From the NCBI GenBank assembly GCA_028719265.1, contig JAQUKF010000057.1, forward strand, positions 1 through 7,646: a stretch of DNA of 7,646 nucleotides, read 5' to 3'. The notes beneath the pieces are model-generated. The model had not been told where the DNA came from. It saw nothing but the letters and a program-made list of their open reading frames with translations, and searched no databases. How positions within the stretch are numbered: the first letter of the stretch is position 1; the number at the start of each line of letters is the position of its first letter. Position numbers and translations under genes: made by a program. Below, one piece after another: positions 5,746 through 7,646 of this stretch. This stretch comes from Candidatus Omnitrophota bacterium (GTDB lineage: Bacteria; Omnitrophota; Gorgyraeia; Gygaellales; Profunditerraquicolaceae).

Positions 5746-7055
5746 AGACCGCGCTTTATATTCCCTGTTTTAACGCGCAGAGAGATATACGCTCATGCCT
5801 GGATGCGGTGTTCTCGCAGAGCAGGCAGGCCGATGATATATTGGTTGTCGATGATGGATCCAGCGATACGACTGCGGATATCGCCGAAGAATATCCCGTG
5901 AGGATCATCCGGCACGCCAGGAATCTCGGGCTGGCGGCCGCCAGAAACAGCGCTATCAAAAACACGGATGCCGACCTGATAGCGTCTTTGGACAGTGATT
6001 GTCTTCCGGATAAGGATTGGTTCAGTTATCTTTTTAAGAGAATGGAGATGCCGAATATCGCAGGGGCCGGAGGCAAAATGACGGAGGCCGATACTTCCGG
6101 GCTCTTTGACAAGTGGAGATCTGTGCACATGGGGCAGCACTGGGGAAACTCCAAGCGGCTTAATCCTCCTTTTTTATTTGGCTCAAATACCCTGTTCCGC
6201 AGAAAACTGCTTTTGTCGGCCGGTTCCTACAATGAAAAATACAGGAGCAATTACGAGGATGTGGATATCTCCATCCGCTTGAGGAAGAAAGGGTTCGGTC
6301 TTTTTTATGAACCGCGAGCGGTTGTGAAACACCTGAAGAAAGATGATATGTTTTCATTGCTGAATAATTTCTGGAAATGGAATTTTACATATTATATCAA
6401 AGAAGGATTTTATAAGACTCCGGAGAGGTTTGCTTTCAAGCTCAAAGATAACATCGGATTGAGCAACCGTTTCCTGGAGGAGGATCTGACGAAGAAAAGG
6501 CATAGGCTGGTTTATCTGGATTTCCTGATTGCCTTGCACCACTCCCTGAGGGATTTTGATTATTTCAGTTTCCGCGGCAAGAAAAAAAGCTTTGATATAG
6601 CCGCACCTTCGAAGATGTCGGTTTGGATTTCTTTCCTGGATCTGGATTTCTTTTATCATTGGGATAGCGCAAAAAGGAAGCTTTCTACCTTGGTTCCCAA
6701 AGAAAAGGCCTTCCAGCAGAGTTTCTTTGCCTTGAACCTGATATTGTCTATTTTTATGAAGTCGAAGTTCGGAGAGGAAAAGTTCAATGAAAGGTTGCGC
6801 AGGCATCTTTTTATGTCAGTTTTTAAGATAGAAGACGAGTTACTGTTGAATAAAATGCTCAACCTGGCCGGTTCACATCAGGATTGGGAGGGACTGCTTA
6901 ACAAGAAGCATCCTAATATCGATAACGAATTTCTTACGATCCTCTCCTCCAGCTTCAGGGAGTGGGTGGAGAAGTTGCTTTACCGTTTCCCGGGGATAGT
7001 TAAGATAATTAAGAAATCAGCCGAAGAAGCCGAAAAGACGATATCTGCGGCTTAG
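5742..7055 (+). CDS. Glycosyltransferase family 2 (GT-A fold) with uncharacterised C-terminal region
   Basis: Seen: the N-terminus runs straight into a Rossmann-like GT-A domain. VVDDGSSD (35-42) is the nucleotide-sugar binding motif of family 2 and RNLGLAAARN (60-69) is another typical family 2 segment. DSD (84-86) is the DXD metal-binding motif. FGSNTLFRR (146-154) and YEDVDISIRLRKKG (171-184) complete the acceptor side; E172-D173 fits the position of the catalytic base in inverting enzymes. No transmembrane segment is evident, so it is probably cytosolic or peripheral. Residues from about 230 to 437 form a mostly helical, charged region of about 200 residues with no motif I recognise; family 2 core domains usually end near 230-250. 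The start overlaps the stop of gene 5 (ATGA); AAAGGAG at 5711-5717 is too far for a normal ribosome binding site, so coupling is likely. It probably transfers a sugar from a nucleotide donor; donor and acceptor are not predictable. Confidence 0.93.
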   Translation: MKTALYIPCFNAQRDIRSCLDAVFSQSRQADDILVVDDGSSDTTADIAEEYPVRIIRHARNLGLAAARNSAIKNTDADLIASLDSDCLPDKDWFSYLFKRMEMPNIAGAGGKMTEADTSGLFDKWRSVHMGQHWGNSKRLNPPFLFGSNTLFRRKLLLSAGSYNEKYRSNYEDVDISIRLRKKGFGLFYEPRAVVKHLKKDDMFSLLNNFWKWNFTYYIKEGFYKTPERFAFKLKDNIGLSNRFLEEDLTKKRHRLVYLDFLIALHHSLRDFDYFSFRGKKKSFDIAAPSKMSVWISFLDLDFFYHWDSAKRKLSTLVPKEKAFQQSFFALNLILSIFMKSKFGEEKFNERLRRHLFMSVFKIEDELLLNKMLNLAGSHQDWEGLLNKKHPNIDNEFLTILSSSFREWVEKLLYRFPGIVKIIKKSAEEAEKTISAA

Positions 7056-7060
7056 AAAGG
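7054..7060 (+). promoter_or_regulatory. Ribosome binding site of the last gene
   Basis: AGAAAGG overlaps the stop codon of the glycosyltransferase and lies seven bases before the ATG at 7068. A second ATG follows directly at 7071, so either could be used; the product differs by one methionine. Confidence 0.5.
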
Positions 7061-7067
7061 TCGAATT

Positions 7068-7646
7068 ATGATGAACTTAAAGGATAAGATGCCGGTAACA
7101 AAGATTTTACTATTTTTTTCTTGTTTGGTTTTTGCCTGCGGGTTGGGAATTTTTGCCGGCAGTTCATGGATGTCGTTTAAATTCAAAGATACAGGGCATT
7201 TGGTTTACGGGTTATTTGTTCTGGCGGGCAGTTTATTCTTGTCGGCCATAATAAGGATGTTCGCGGATATAGGGCAGATGCTCTTCGACCTGCGGGCGGA
7301 TAATCAGCGTTTTTCCAAGCAGGCCGGCCAGCTTGAACAGAAGCTGAACAATGAGCTTAAGGAGCACCTTAAGGCGCACTCCGAAAGCATTAACCGTAAT
7401 CTCCAGCTTCAGGTCAACGCCATTACCCAAAGCCTGCAGCTCCAGATCAGCGTTCTCGGGCAAAATCTTCAGGCCATAATCGAAAAGCTGGATAAAACCT
7501 CTCATGAATCAGGCGAGCTTAAACAGAAGCTGAACAATGAGCTTAAGGAGCACCTCCAGATACAGTTCGATAGTTTAAACCAGGATACTCAGCTTCAGGT
7601 TAACGTTCTTACCCAAAGCCTGCAGACTATAATCGGGAAATTTGAT
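7068..7646 (+). CDS. Membrane-anchored repetitive coiled-coil protein (3'-partial)
   Basis: The frame runs uninterrupted from the ATG at 7068 for 193 codons to the window edge, so the end is missing. Seen: a short charged N-terminus with two lysines and an aspartate at 5-7, a hydrophobic segment at about 13-31, a short polar loop, and a second hydrophobic segment at about 45-62. Then comes a long polar, leucine-rich region rich in Gln, Asn, Glu and Lys. By the positive-inside rule, N-terminus and coiled coil would both face the cytoplasm. The coiled coil contains a 62-residue repeat (units starting near residue 88) and an internal 11-residue periodicity (LQLQVNAITQS, LQLQISVLGQN, LQAIIEK...), suggesting hendecad packing. 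I recognise no family. It lies 12 bases after the glycosyltransferase and probably belongs to the same operon; a scaffold or membrane organiser role is speculation. Confidence 0.85.
   Translation, partial: MMNLKDKMPVTKILLFFSCLVFACGLGIFAGSSWMSFKFKDTGHLVYGLFVLAGSLFLSAIIRMFADIGQMLFDLRADNQRFSKQAGQLEQKLNNELKEHLKAHSESINRNLQLQVNAITQSLQLQISVLGQNLQAIIEKLDKTSHESGELKQKLNNELKEHLQIQFDSLNQDTQLQVNVLTQSLQTIIGKFD
7331..7646 (+). repeat. Tandem 186-base coding repeat in the coiled-coil gene
   Basis: Bases 7331-7369 match 7517-7555 at 38 of 39 positions, and 7404-7439 match 7590-7625 closely, both at an offset of exactly 186 bases (62 codons). Copy one spans 7331-7516; copy two starts at 7517 and appears to continue beyond the edge. 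Inside copy one, 33-base units at 7401-7433 and 7434-7466 encode two similar 11-residue segments. Copy two has lost or never gained the second of these units: after CTGCAG at 7625 it moves directly to the closing ATAATC segment. The high nucleotide identity points to recent duplication. Confidence 0.85.

Noticed and set aside
7128..7142. Possible lipoprotein processing site (VFAC-G around residue 24 of the last gene).
   Set aside because: The position before the small residue is Phe, not a usual lipobox residue, and the hydrophobic stretch continues beyond the cysteine, which fits a transmembrane helix better.
7233..7505. A 90-codon minus-strand open frame near the right end.
   Set aside because: It is antisense to the repetitive coiled-coil gene, which has a ribosome binding site, two membrane segments and a continuous frame; the opposite frame is open because of the repeat composition.

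Overview
The window holds one dense, same-strand block of protein-coding genes and nothing that looks like an RNA gene, CRISPR array or transposase. Seven genes are readable. Five consecutive genes (2-997, 1039-2094, 2101-3357, 3378-4520, 4513-5745) encode divergent but clearly related radical SAM enzymes. Each has a CX3CX2C cluster motif, a GGE(P/V) SAM-contacting motif, a further run of shared core motifs, and a C-terminal cysteine set of the SPASM/twitch type. They are followed by a GT-A fold family 2 glycosyltransferase (5742-7055). The last gene (7068 to the right edge, cut off) encodes a membrane-anchored protein with two predicted transmembrane helices and a repetitive coiled coil. The first gene is cut by the left edge.

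The layout suggests one operon. Gaps are 41, 6 and 20 bases, then come an 8-base overlap, an ATGA overlap and a 12-base gap. I see no terminator with a T-run and no convincing promoter inside the window, so the controlling promoter probably lies to the left. The one notable intercistronic element is a GC-rich hairpin at 1001-1022, just before the ribosome binding site of the second gene.

The organism cannot be named from this sequence. The base composition is intermediate, with frequent AGG/AGA and ATA codons, Shine-Dalgarno signals of the AGGAG type, and rich use of radical SAM and glycosyltransferase genes. This fits an uncultivated anaerobic bacterium of a metagenomic lineage; Omnitrophota is a guess from general impression, not a demonstrated assignment.

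How the genes work together is inferred. The first four radical SAM proteins share an N-terminal PL-x-x-P element before the core and a CxxxCLQxC C-terminal motif, so they are one expanded subfamily. The fifth lacks that N-terminal element, has a CxxCLMSC variant and a basic tail, and is translationally coupled to the glycosyltransferase. A stepwise modification pathway on one glycosylated product (peptide, sugar or lipid) is plausible. No peptide precursor gene is visible in the window and the substrate is unknown.
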